A program made the translations under genes and the position numbers. This document shows, piece after piece, positions 29,871 through 41,700 of a DNA stretch of 64,000 nt. A model generated the notes under the pieces. It saw only the letters and a program-made list of their open reading frames with translations. It was not told where the DNA came from and did not search any database. The stretch spans positions 2,064 through 66,063 of the forward strand of contig NW_012236491.1 of NCBI RefSeq assembly GCF_000787575.1, read 5' to 3'. This DNA comes from Acytostelium subglobosum LB1 (Eukaryota > Evosea > Eumycetozoa > Acytosteliales > Acytosteliaceae). Numbering within the stretch: the stretch's first letter is position 1; each line of letters opens with the position of its first letter.

Positions 29871-32692
29871 TCAGAAGCATTTGATTGGGGACACCTTTCG
29901 TGGTGAGTCTGACTGGTTGGCATCGTTGTCATCACCATCACCACCATTGTTGCTGGTGTTGTTGTTGTTGACGACGTTGTTGTTGCCACAGTTGTCTTGA
30001 CTCTCGCTGCCACTACTTTTGGTATTATTGTCTCCATTATCTTTGCTATCTGAAGAGTTGATACTGATGTTACTGTTGTTGTTGTTGTTGCCACTGCTGC
30101 CACTGTTGTTGTTGCTGAGCTGAGTGAATGATTGCAAGTTGCCATCACCTTCATGGTCATCATTGTTGGAAAAATTGAACTGGAGCTTGCTTCCACTATT
30201 GCTGCAGTTGTTGTTGCTATTGTTGTTGTTGTATATCAGGAAACTTGTGTTTCCAGACTTGGACTGTGGCTGTGACTGTGACTGTTGTTGTTGCTGTTGT
30301 TGGAGTTGTTGGTACTGTTGGAAAAAGGCATTGTTGGACACTGATGGCATTGTGAATCCACTGCTGAAACTAGACACCGAACTACTGCGCTGGTGGTGAG
30401 GTGACATTGCCTGAGGCTGGTAGAAGAGCTCGGACGTGGGCGTAGCGGTTGGCGTCGTGCAATTGAGTGAGTCATTGAGCAATTGTTGTGAAGAGGAGAG
30501 AGTGGACGTTGCCGAGGAGGGTGGGATGGTCAAAATGTTGGACGATGATACGTTCAACGGTGAAGGGATTCTGATCTTGGAGTTGGAGAACGGGTTGCCA
30601 CTCTCAAACTGCGACGACTGTGGGAACTTGAGCGTCTGGGTCATCTGCGTGATAATAGAGAGCGATGCGGCCGTCTCAGCCGACGACGTCATCGTAGAGA
30701 GGAACTCCTTGGGCGTGAAGTTGGCAGAGTGGCTCGAGTTGATGTCCAGACGGGGCATCGTGCGCACCATCTCACATGAGCGACGCTTGGTGGGCGAAGC
30801 CAGCGAGCGGCCCATGTCGTTGAGCACGTCGTTGATGACCTTGTAGATGAAGCAGTACTGCTCAAACGTCTGGACCATGCCGCGGCGCTGGCGACGCAGC
30901 TCCATCACAGTGTCCTTGATCGACACGTTGCAGTGTGGCTCGTTGTTGACCGATCGCTCGATCTTGGCCATGTTGATGTTGATGGCAATGAATGTGCCCG
31001 AGCGGCCAATGCCGGCGGAGCAATGCACGACCACGGGGCCGTTGGAGTTCTTGAGGTTGCCACGCTGCTTGAACGTGTTGACCAGCACAGACATTGTGCG
31101 GATGTGCGTGGTCAGTGCCGGTGCGCCGCTGTCGGGCCACTGGGTATAGTGCAGCAACACAACCTCGCGAGGGAACTCCTCTCCCTTGCGATACAGATGC
31201 AGGGAGCTGACTGCAATCTCCTTGAAGACCACCTTCTTGTACAAGTGAATCCAGAAAGGACCACAATTCTTTGGCTCGCTCGAGCTCTCTGGCCAATAAA
31301 TGTCGGCCTTCTTCTTTCCATCCTCCTCCAATCTTGTTAAACATACAATTACAGCTGATTTCTCTGTTTGTGATTGATTGATTGAATGATTAGTGAGTGG
31401 ACGAGTGATCAAGTGATCGAGTGATTGAGGATGGTTCACATACCTTCCCAGACCATTCTCCAAAAGTCCTTGATGGTCGATGGCAATGGAGCTTGACAGG
31501 CGATGTAGTAACGATAGGAGTTGGGCACTTCTCCGTTGATGTAGTTGGCGTTGATGTAGTCACCGTCGCCAGACTCGAGTGGCGTCAGACGCACACGTGT
31601 CGACTCGTTTGGCAACACATCGTGGTAACGGTTCTTTGAGTAGTTGTTTGGCTGCAGTGAGCTGAAGAACTTCTCCTCGTCGTGCTTGCGGTTGTCAAGG
31701 TCGTTGTGCGAGTAGTGGCGTTGGTGGTGCTTGTGCGACTTGCGCGAGTGTGACTCGGGCTTCTTGATGGACTCGAACTCGAAGCGCATGCGCTCGCGAT
31801 CCTCATCAAACAGCATGCTTGGGAAGCTGGTAGTTGGTGGTGGCGTGGTAGATGTGTTGGTGGGAGATGTGTTGTTGTTGTTATTGTTGTTGTTGTAGTT
31901 GCTGGGAGTGAAGGCTGCGGACGAGCTATGTGAAAATGGACTGTTGGCGCTGAGCAGTTGGCTGGTCGCGTCGGGCAGGACGCCCGTGAGCTTCAGGAGC
32001 GGGTTGATGCCCGTGCCCGATGATGTGGGCGACGTCGATATGGGCAGACCGTTATTGAACGATCCGCCTGCGCTGCTACTATTTGGAGTAGCCACTGCCG
32101 ATGACATGATGGCTTCGTTGAAACTTGACATTGATAATGATGAAGATGATGGTGATGATGAGTTGCTGCCTGCATTTGTCTCGACGACGTCGCTGCTGCT
32201 ATATTCTTTGTTATTGTTGTTATTGTTGCTGTCGCCTGCAGGTGGAGGAGGAAGGATTGACTGAGAGAACTTTAGATTGTTTGGTAACTTTTGACATGAT
32301 GATGTATCTTCAACGATAATCTCATCGTCATCGTCTGCCTCATCATTCTCCATTGGTGTGTCGAGATCCATCAGCATTGATGCCGTTGTGTTGTGTCTAA
32401 GTGGCGAGGGTGGCTTCTGGAAGTGGCAGGCCGACGTTGGCACCGTCGTCGATGACGATATTGGTATATTGATATGCGGGTTCATCGTCCCATAAAAGCT
32501 ATTGGTAGAGTGGCGATAAGAGTTCATTATAGACGCTGCTGCTGCTGCTACTACTACTGTTGCTGCTGTTGCTGCTGCTGCTGTTGTTGTTGTTGTTGAT
32601 TGAGTATGTTTATCAGGTGTAGCTTCACCTCTTGATAGTATTGATGTCAATGTATTTGATAATGATGTCGACGATGAATCTATTGTGGTCAT
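29871..32692 (-). CDS. ptpC: Classical protein tyrosine phosphatase, PTP3-like
   Basis: The model is complement(join(29871..31363,31444..32692)), 913 residues; the single intron lies in the catalytic domain and closes in phase (E417). The long N-terminus is Ser/Asn/Ala-rich and acidic in places. The PTP domain runs from about 310: RYHDVLPNESTRVRL, DYINANYINGEV (KNRY-type substrate loop), FWRMVWEEKSAVIVCLTRL, the WPD loop QWPDSGAP (WPD at 492-494), and the P-loop VHCSAGIGRSGT with catalytic Cys531 and Arg537, then the Q-loop region MVQTFEQYCFIY. All catalytic residues are present. The C-terminal 350 residues are Asn/Gln/Ser-rich. Length and architecture fit Dictyostelium PTP3, a phosphatase acting in development and STAT dephosphorylation; orthology is inferred from architecture only. 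Confidence 0.88.
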
Positions 32693-34568
32693 TAATATTA
32701 TCTTGATCTTTGAGTTCTGTTAAATGATTGATTGATTGATTGATTAATTGATTGATTGAATAAATAATAAATATTATATATATTATATAAATAAGTTAAG
32801 TTAAGTTATATTGATCTTGTTGTTTCCGCTGCTATAAAGATATATATATTATATGTATGAATAAATAATTATATATTATATCATTTGTTTGAATGATGAA
32901 TAAAGAATTAATTAGGATTAGTGTGACTGTGCATTCTCAAGACTTGTATTTATATTATTATAAATGAATGTGTGTACTTTGGAATGTGAGTGAAACAAAT
33001 AAAGAACAAACAAACAACAATGTATATGTGTATGAGTCAACAAGCAAGTAAAGTCCAGACGACCAACAAGAATGGATCAGGTCGCCCAGGATAGGTTTCG
33101 CGAACCACAACCAAACTCATAAAGTTAAGGTGAGTGGGTGGCTGTGGGTGTGGTGGAATAAATTCAAAATAATATCAAATGTTATCTGAGATGACCCGTT
33201 ATTTGAATTTCAATTCGGGGGTTGTGAATATGTGTGTGAGTGTGGGAGATGTGGGGGTATGAGAGTGTGTGAGTCGTGCAAAGAAAGTAAGTAGTAATAA
33301 TAAAGGCATGATTTACGTTTACGAGTTTGGTTTTTTGGTTTTTTTGGTGTGTGTAGGTTGGGGTGAGTGTGGGGTTGGGTTAGACGAATATGTCCTTTTT
33401 GGGCATTCGTTTCAAAGACAACAAGACGATTAAAAAAAGAAAATGAGGAGTTTGCAGAAATCAACGGAACTATCCTCGATACTATATGATAAACGATTGG
33501 TTGAGTGATCTGCAAATGGGTCAAATAAAGTAATATTGTTGGAATCCATTCAAGTAACCAACAACAACAACAAACACGGAATACTTGGTCTAAACAAGTA
33601 TAATATTATGTTGGTATCTCTCGATTCGAATTGAGTTGAGTGTGGATGGGAATGTGAATGTGAATGTTGTTGCGTGGAATTGTAATGTGGTGTCTGCGAG
33701 GGCATGTGTCTGCGAGGGTATGTCTGTGAGGGTATGATTGAAGTATCGACACTTACACAACTGATAATATTGCATTATTAATAAGGAGGAGAGAGTTATA
33801 ATATAACAACCTGTTGTTGTTTGTTTGATTGTTGGATTAAGAGTAATGGGAGGTGATTGGTTGATTGGTTGTTTCGTTTGATTGATTGATTTGAATGAAT
33901 GTTAAATTGAATGAGTATGGATTGATTGATTGAATGAATGTCTGACTTGTTGTTGCTGTTGTACAGGGTTGCAATTGCTACTACTTGTGGTTCTGGTTGA
34001 TTATTATATTTGACCAACAATACAAAGGGAAGGGATTCCGTGTGTCCAGCCTGGTTCGATGGTTGGTTGGTTGGTTGTTGGTATTGTACGGAATTGAATA
34101 TGTATTGTATTGTAATGTATTGTATGTAGGTAGTTGTTGTTGATTGTTGTTGTTGTGTAAATGATTAATTGAAAGTAATGTTATTAAAATGATTGCAATC
34201 AAACAATTACTCAATCAATCATTCAATCAATCAAGTTAGCAGCTTGCTCTCTTTCTGAGGATGGATGGATGGGGACTAGCCAGCACGATCAGAAGAAGAA
34301 TAAGCAGAAGTCGTTATTGATAAAGGTTGTGTTTGTTGTTGTTGGGTTCTCTGGTTGTGTGTGTGAGTGTGTGAGAGAGAGGTGTAAGGGGTGAGTGCTG
34401 ATCGAGTGAATGAATTCAAATAATGTATGATTGTTTGATTGTTTGATTGTTTGATGAGGTGAGTAGTAGTGTGTATTCTCATTCATTCACATCACTACTC
34501 CATGGCATTGCTGATCAAGTCACATGAGTGAATGACCCACACACCATTAACCTCACCTCATTTGTGAG
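32693..34568. other. Long intergenic region (1.9 kb)
   Basis: This is the 5' flank of the phosphatase gene and of the putative small gene at 34569. It is mostly simple sequence: (ATTG)n near 32725-32760, TATATA runs, GTGAGTGTG tracts near 33230-33270, and GGTTGGTTGGTTG near 34060. Short frames here (for example around 33031-33090) lack support from splice or composition. No RNA gene was recognised. Confidence 0.45.
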
Positions 34569-34801
34569 ATGAGTTCATTGAAGCCAAAGTACGATCGACT
34601 TTGTTATCACACGGACCCATTGCCTTGGGTGCCACCACCAACCAATGCATCTGTTATTGTAAAGCGTTTTGGTAAACATGCTCAAGCACTCAACACCCAT
34701 CACTCATTCATACACAAAAAAACAATCAAACAAAACACCACGCTGTTTGTGGGTTTCGATCATGGGTAGGACCAACTAGGCCATCGAAGATGATGCTTTG
34801 A
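34569..34801 (+). CDS. Putative spliced 44-residue protein
   Basis: Exon 1 (34569..34671) encodes MSSLKPKYDRLCYHTDPLPW then VPPPTNASVIVKRF. A GTAAAC donor at 34672 and acceptor GGTAG at 34765-34769 join in phase to exon 2 (34770..34801), encoding GPTRPSKMML and a stop. The unspliced frame is also open to 34769 but becomes compositionally poor (HTHHSFIHKKTIKQNT) after the donor, as expected for intron. There is no signal peptide or domain. The composition of exon 1 looks genuinely coding. I do not recognise it, and either start or splice could differ. Confidence 0.4.
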
Positions 34802-35193
34802 TGTGTGGGTGTGATGTGGTTGTTGGTTGGATGATGCCCATGGGCATTGTCATTTGTTCACCAAGGTTTAGATAGATATTCAAGATTGTTAGATGGTCGT
34901 TGGCGACCTGAGTTCAAGTAGGTCGTACCGGATCAAGTGTATTTGAACTGAGGGGCACTGCCCTTGTGCTCTACTCTGAGATTGTAGATCAAGGGGCACT
35001 CTCTTGATGTCGTCAGTCAGTCAGATGATTGATTGCTGATTCGGCTGGCCAGCCCAGCCCGATCACTTTGTTTGATCGAACTTACAACTCAAGATCATGA
35101 GATCGATTGGAACACACCGCACACACTACACAAATAATCATCAGACGAAGAAGTAGAGGAGGAGAAGAAGTACTAATGTGATCACAATAATAA
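34802..35193. other. Unique, possibly structured non-coding stretch
   Basis: The sequence contains the palindrome ATGCCCATGGGCAT near 34837, the inverted pair TTGGCGACCTG/CAGGTCG-like near 34900-34925, and two copies of AGGGGCACT about 45 bp apart (near 34953 and 34992), the second inside an ATCAAG...CTTGAT hairpin. It is more GC-rich and less repetitive than other intergenic DNA here. An RNA gene is possible but matches no class I know. Confidence 0.35.
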
Positions 35194-36446
35194 TCAATGT
35201 ATTGGATGCACGTTGGGTTGCGCCCTTTCGCCTGGTCTAGAGTTGTCCACTAGAGATGATGTAATGGCGGTGGCGGCGGCAGAGGATGGAGTCTTGGTCT
35301 TTTTGGAGGCGTGATGATGATACTTGGTGGCCATGGTGTCCAATGATTGTAGATGCGAGTAGTGTCCATGTGTTGCGTTGACCACTGTTTGAATGGAATC
35401 AGATACGGCGCGCTTCTTGAGCGACTGTTGCTGTTGTTGCAGTTGGATCTGCTGCTGTTGCATCTGTTGTTGCTGCATCTGCTGCAGTTGGAGCTGTTGA
35501 TGCAGATCCAGCTGTTGTTGGCGTTGTTGATGTTGTTGTTGCTGGATGTCCTTCAGGCCCAAGAGTATATTTACAAATGATTCTGTGTCCTCTTGCGTCA
35601 GCTCCTTCAGGGGAGTGGAGGCAGTGGCAGTGGCAATGGCAATGGCGGTGGCGTTGGCGGCCGCGTCAGGATACTGCACGTGGGGAGTGGGTGTTCCTGT
35701 TGATGATGTGGCCGTGACGATCACTGGACCAGTGGACTTTGAATAGTTTGGAGGTTGGATATAGGTCTTCTTTTGTTTCTTCTTCTTTGACGATGATGTT
35801 GGCGTTGATTTAAGCTTGTCCTTTTCCTTGTCCTTATCCCTGTCCTTGACCTTGTCTTTGTCCTTGTCCTTGTCCTTGTCCTCATTGTTTCCAGATGTCT
35901 TGCTTGACTTGCTACTCTTGCTGCTACTGCTCTGTTTGCTGCTGCTACTACTGCTGTTGCTATTGCTGTTGATTGAAGTATGTACAGGTGATTGATGGAG
36001 TGTTGGAGGTGGTATTGGTGGTGTCGATTGAAGTGATTGGAGCACTCCCAGGGGATTGTGATTGTGTTGCTCCTTGACGGACACACCCGTCAGACTCATT
36101 GGTGATTGTGTCCTTGTTGGGTCTATCATTGATGATGATCCGATCACGATTGGTGATGTTGGTGTGGCCAACGTCGATGTGGTCAGTGATTGCAGTGTAG
36201 GTGTGAGTGTAGTACTAGTTGATGATGGCTTTATATCAGTCTCTTGTTGATGTTGGTGTGGATGAAGAAGTTGTTGATGTTGATGTTGATTGTTGCTAGG
36301 CTGGAGTGGCTTCCTTGGTCTTTGTGTCCATTGTATTTCAAAGTTGTTTCCGTTGTTATTATTGTTGTTGTTGTTCATTATGTTGATGTTGCTGTGGCTG
36401 TGGTTGTCATTATCGGTGCTGCTTCTATTACTATTGCTACTACTAA

Positions 36447-36486
<40 letters not shown>

Positions 36487-36669
36487 ATGTGTCTGTGTAT
36501 TGTCTGTTGCGTTGCCATTGTCTTCTGAACCTCTGGATGAAGGTGACCTGACCAGATTTGAGATTGGGTAAGATGTTGCCAACAAGTGTGGGGGTGGTGG
36601 TGTCGACATGACCTGTGGCGGAACAGTTCCAGCCGCAGCTCCATTTCTCAACAAGAACTCAAAGTTCAT
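35194..36669 (-). CDS. Low-complexity Asn/Gln/Ser- and KD-rich protein
   Basis: This single open frame encodes 491 residues starting MNFEFLLRNGAAAGTVPPQ. It has several low-complexity blocks: poly-Asn (about 62-75 and 98-110), Ser/Lys (SSSSSKQSSSSKSSKSSK), an alternating KDKDKDKDKVKDRDKDKEKD run, and poly-Gln. A potentially folded or helical segment, LKELTQEDTESFVNILLGLKD, precedes the Gln tract, and KKRAVSDSIQTVVNATHG follows. Basic clusters (KKKKQKK, KKRA) could be nuclear localisation signals. No domain is recognised; a nuclear regulatory or RNA-associated protein would fit the composition, but this is inference. Codon mixture within the repeats shows they are not simple DNA slippage only. 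Confidence 0.65.
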
Positions 36670-38735
36670 TTTTGCTGTTATGTTTATAAGTTGTTAAAAG
36701 TTATAATTCCTGTTGTTGTTATAATATATATTATATTATATGATTGTAAATAATATATGTATGAATGTAAGATGTTGATGATGATGAGTAATTGCTTATG
36801 TTGCAGTTGTTGGGACCTTTGTACGTCAGTATGGTTCGTATGAATGAGGGGCTGGACCTGACACAATGAATGAATGACTGAATGACTGATGGATGTGGAT
36901 GGAGGCCCTAACCTGACTGATGGATGGATGGATGGAATGGAATGGAGTAGATGTGGTGTAGACACCTATGAGTGTGTGTTTACCCCTCTCTTTGGACGAG
37001 CAGCGGATGGTCCCAACTTCAGGCAATTGAGAGAGAAAAGACGCGTCAGGTGACAGATTGATGATGTTGGTCACCACACAACAGACCTCTCTCGAATTTT
37101 GAAAATGACTGGGTGAGTATGCTCTACTTTGAATTGAAATGATGCGTGAATGAATGACGGGATAGATAGATGGATGGTCCTCCTTTTTGATTATGTTGCT
37201 AATAATAGAATCTACAACAACACACAACCCGATGTCCAAAGTTATTGTTGATGTGATATTTGATAATATTATGATCTGTTGGGATAAAAGAAAATATAAA
37301 ATTATAAAATGTTTAAATGTTAATGATCTCGTTGATATAGATATATATATTTATAAGTAGATAATATAGATGTAGTAGTAGTAGTTATAAGTTGAGAATG
37401 ATTGAATGAATGAATGAATGAGTGATTGAGTAAGTGAGTGATGGTGTTACTGATCATTCATTTAGGAGTCATTCAGTCATTCATCTCAGTTCATACGAAC
37501 ATATCAGAGAGAACAGAGACACAACCAACAAAGAAGAAGGTCCAACTGACGGACTGATTCATTCACACGTGGTGCTGAGGCCGCATCATTATCTCCATTG
37601 ATGTGACACAGACATTATTGTTTGTTTGTTGTTGTTCGGATGGGGTACATTCACACACACTCTCATTCACTAAACACACACAAACAAACATTCATTCATC
37701 CGCGGAGCTCAATCACAGTTCCACCCCATCCCCCCATCCAATCGATGAACATTGGACCAGGCTCATCATGGGTCTCAACTGTTTACTATTGTTAAACGAA
37801 CAATTCCAATGAGTTTGAATATATATAAACTATTTTTATATTTATATTTATTATTAAAATTTTATAGTTGTTGGAAGAAGTAATATGAATGATCGTCCAT
37901 CAATTATACTCACACTCCATTCAAGTGGAGTGGTCATACCCCTGACCCCTCTTCTTCCAATTAATTAATTGAGTAGTAAGTACTATATTCCGGAATCATA
38001 AAATATCATTTTTGATTGAATGAATGGAAAGAAGTAGTATCTTCATAAGAGCCTAGATCCTTTTGGTGAACTCACCTTCAAAGAGACCAAAAGACAGAGT
38101 GAACAACCAGGCTCAACCAAAATGGGTTGGTGGGGTTAACACCCCACACCACAACCACAGCAACAACAAACAAGGACATGGTCGGCGAAAGTTGTCCCGC
38201 ATTTACTTCAAACCTCATACACACACTTATACACACACATACTATACTTGTATATCCATTTACACTCATCCATCCATCCATCCAAACATTCAAACACATA
38301 CACACCTCACTTCCGCATCTACCCTTTGACACTCATTGACACTTGTTGACACTTGTTGACACTTGTTGACACTTTTCCCTCATTATTCACTCATTCACTC
38401 TTTCACTCTTTCATTCATTCAATACATTCAATTCATTCATTCATCCATTATACAATGAGATGAGGATGTCCCGCTGTGATACACACACAATACATCTATC
38501 CACTACAACATACATAAACATCAACTACGTCTTCACTCTGCGAAGAGATAGAGAGAGATAGATACAGAGTTGGAGATAGAGATATAGAGAGAGAGAGGAA
38601 GAGAGGAATAGAGATCCAAATATCTCAAGACAGACATCTCAACTCAACCAAGTGATCGATCACTTGTATGTGTCCCAACAAGGACGCCAAAGAGATTGAA
38701 TTTCCCGAGGTAGTTAGTACATATACAGAATAATA
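36670..38735. other. Long divergent intergenic region (2.1 kb)
   Basis: This is the shared upstream region of the low-complexity gene (-) and the hybrid histidine kinase gene (+). It contains AT-rich blocks (36700-36760, 37250-37380, 37820-37870), ATTCATTC runs, a 10-bp tandem repeat at 38326-38374, and a purine-rich GAGATAGAGA tract (38540-38615) that is probably kinase 5' UTR. No coding frame is convincing. Confidence 0.5.
38326..38374. repeat. 10-bp tandem repeat, five copies
   Basis: Five head-to-tail copies of TTGACACTTG (the first ends in TCA) lie about 360 bp upstream of the histidine kinase start codon. Confidence 0.85.
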
Positions 38736-41700
38736 ATGGCAGATACTTTATCAGATGACAATGGTGCGGCCAGTAGCAGCAGTGGCACGATAACTAATGG
38801 CACTGGCAGTGGTGGTGGCAATGGCAATGGAGGTAACAGCAATAGTAGTGTATCAGACACCAGTGGAAGCAGTGGAAACGAAGGATCAAGCTACCACAGA
38901 TTGTTGAGCAATCAAGAACAACAACAGAATCAACAACAACAACAACAACAACAAAGTCAACAACAACAGCAACATCATCAACATCATAGCCAACATCCAA
39001 CTCAACAACAACAACAACAGATTGAAGAGGATGATGCATTTGATTTGAATACAATGTACAGCATACCACATCATTATGGATATTATGGAGGATTCTATGG
39101 CAATGGACCAGGGGCGCGACGAAGACACAGCTATGAGAAGGGCTCGAGCAACTCGCGACGACCCATGATCCCGATGTTCTCATGGAATGCCGGCCTGTCA
39201 TCATCTTCATCTTCTTCTTCGTCTCGCTCGCCATCACCTCATCTCTTTACAATACTGGGCGACAACAATAATAATAATAATAATAATGGACAGTCACTGC
39301 CAGGCGCGTCAATGCCCTCAATCAGCTCGAGTTCCACCGAAGGATCACCGCCACTCAATTCGGTGGGCGGCAGCAAGTACCTCAAGGTGCCATCGATGGA
39401 CAACTTTCTTCACTCAAACTCGGCGTCTCTGCCCTCGCCCCTGCCCGTGCAGTCCGACTCGCTGTACCCGCCACCCTTATCTACATCACACCAACCAACG
39501 CCTCCAATGACACTTCCGAGCTTTGGCGGCACCAGCGTAGCGTCTCATCACAAATCACATCAATCACATCATTCCCCTTCCACGCCAAACCCAACCCAAT
39601 CCGCGACCGTCACGCCATCGGGGCAGCAACAGCAACAGCAACATCACCACCGAACGCTCGAGATCAAACATCCAGTGTATGAAAAGACCATGTACTTTGT
39701 CCACTTCATCCTGTCAGTGGTGCTGCTGTTCAATGTCGTGCTGCTGGTCTCCAAGCACTTCTTTTACAAGCTGCAGACGTGGAGTGGCGAGCGCGACAGC
39801 GTCAAGAGTCTCCTGCTGTTCATCAATCCGTTCCACGTCGTCTTCTCTTTGGTGGTGCTCCTGTTTCTGTTCCTGCAGCTGAAGGTACGCATACTGTTTG
39901 AGCACAATATCCACACGCGCTCGCATTTGCATCATCAGATCACCAAGAAGGAACAGCGTCAGGCGAGGAACTCGAGTGAGCTCAGCGATCAGGACCAGCC
40001 CCCTATCATAGTCAATCAGCAAGCTGCCAGCGACCCATCCTCATCATCATCATCATCACAGTACAAGCCAATGTTCATTGCACGCTCCTTGGACTACATG
40101 TTCCTTGGCCTGGCACTCTCAGGCTTTGTTAACACCATCTTTATTCAATCATACTTCAACCCAAAGGATGATTCCTTTGACCACGATACAATATTCAATG
40201 TAAGTCACCGAACAATCAATCAATCGATCACTCATCACTTCTTGATCCTAACCATGATCACGCCAACATCTAGATTTGCTCAGCGGTTGAGTTCATATTT
40301 GTTGGAATAACATTGAACTTTGCAAGCTTTAGCGTGCGATCGACGAAGCAGCATAGACAACATACTCATCATAGAGGTGGCTCAACAACATCACATCATG
40401 CGCAGCAACAGCAACAGGAAGAGGAGCAGCCTCCCAAGGGCGGCACAGTAGCCCTGCGATTCATCAAGAAGTTTCTGGCACGAGTCTATCTCTCACTGGC
40501 AGTCCTCTACATCTTGCTTGTTGCACGCGTCAACTACGAGCCACTGGGCCGCCTGATCACAGCGATTGATCACAGCGATGACATCACACTCAATCATTTC
40601 CAGTTGCCCCTTTTGCTCATCATCTACTTCCTGCAGATTGTCCTTCTCTTCTTTGAGTACAGCCAGAACAACTCATATCGACTGGCGTCAATGATCATCT
40701 CGACACTGTTCGTGTGGCTCATCGCGTTTGACGCCACCCAATTCTCATTCAGGTCGTTCGAGTCCTTCCCGATGGAGCGCCTGGTGATGCGTCGGTGGAT
40801 CCGCTGCTTCGTCGTGGCATTCCCGTGCATCGGCACCTCGCTGGACTACATCGTCGACTGGAAGATAGTCAACAATCGTTACAATGACGTGCTGCATCAG
40901 ATGGATGGCGTGCTACAGGAGAACCTCCACTTCCAGGAGCGCATAGGCAATCAGAAGAGGAAGGTCGAGATCAACAATCAGTTCCTCACCAGCACACTCA
41001 GTCAGTTCAAGAAGACAATCAACTCGGCAAGTCCAATGATTGGCTTCCTGATGGACTCTGATGTGCAGCCTCATCAAGCGCCCTACCTCCAAAAGATATC
41101 CAAAGCCTTTGATCAACTCAATCAAATGTCTAAAGAGGTTCTCTACTTCTCCGAGATCAAGGCACTCAAGAGTTCGGACTGTGAGAGTAAGTTTAAAGCT
41201 GTCGCGCGGGCCATGCGTCGTCCACAGAGTGCATTACTAACATCAATCAATCAGGAACATTGTTTGGCGTGGAGGCATTGATGGAAGAGATAATTGCCAA
41301 TCCTACAACAAGGAGCTACTTTGAGGAGCGTGAGGTCGACCTCTGCTACTTGATCGCACCAAATGTACCGGCGACAATCACTGGCGACCCAACCAAACTC
41401 AAGCATATACTGCATCGACTCGTCAACACTGGACTCAAGACAACGTATCAAGGAGAGATCGTTGTGAAGGTCACAACACAGCCCGATCCGAACAGACCGG
41501 GCACCGAGTTGCTGTCATTCTCCGTGACCGACACTGGTTGTGGTGTCGAAGAGGATGTGATGCCGGCCATGTTTGAGCCCTACGTTTTGGCGATGGTCTA
41601 TGGCTTTGAGAATGAGTTTGGCATTGGCCTGGACATGCCCATCTGCTACCAACTCTCGGTGCTCCTGGGCGGCACCCTACAGTACGCCCCAAACATACCG

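Noticed and set aside
36244-36571. Hydrophobic Leu/Val-rich frames on the plus strand
   Set aside because: They are antisense to poly-Asn/poly-Gln (GTT/TTG triplets) of the low-complexity gene and would be spurious membrane proteins.
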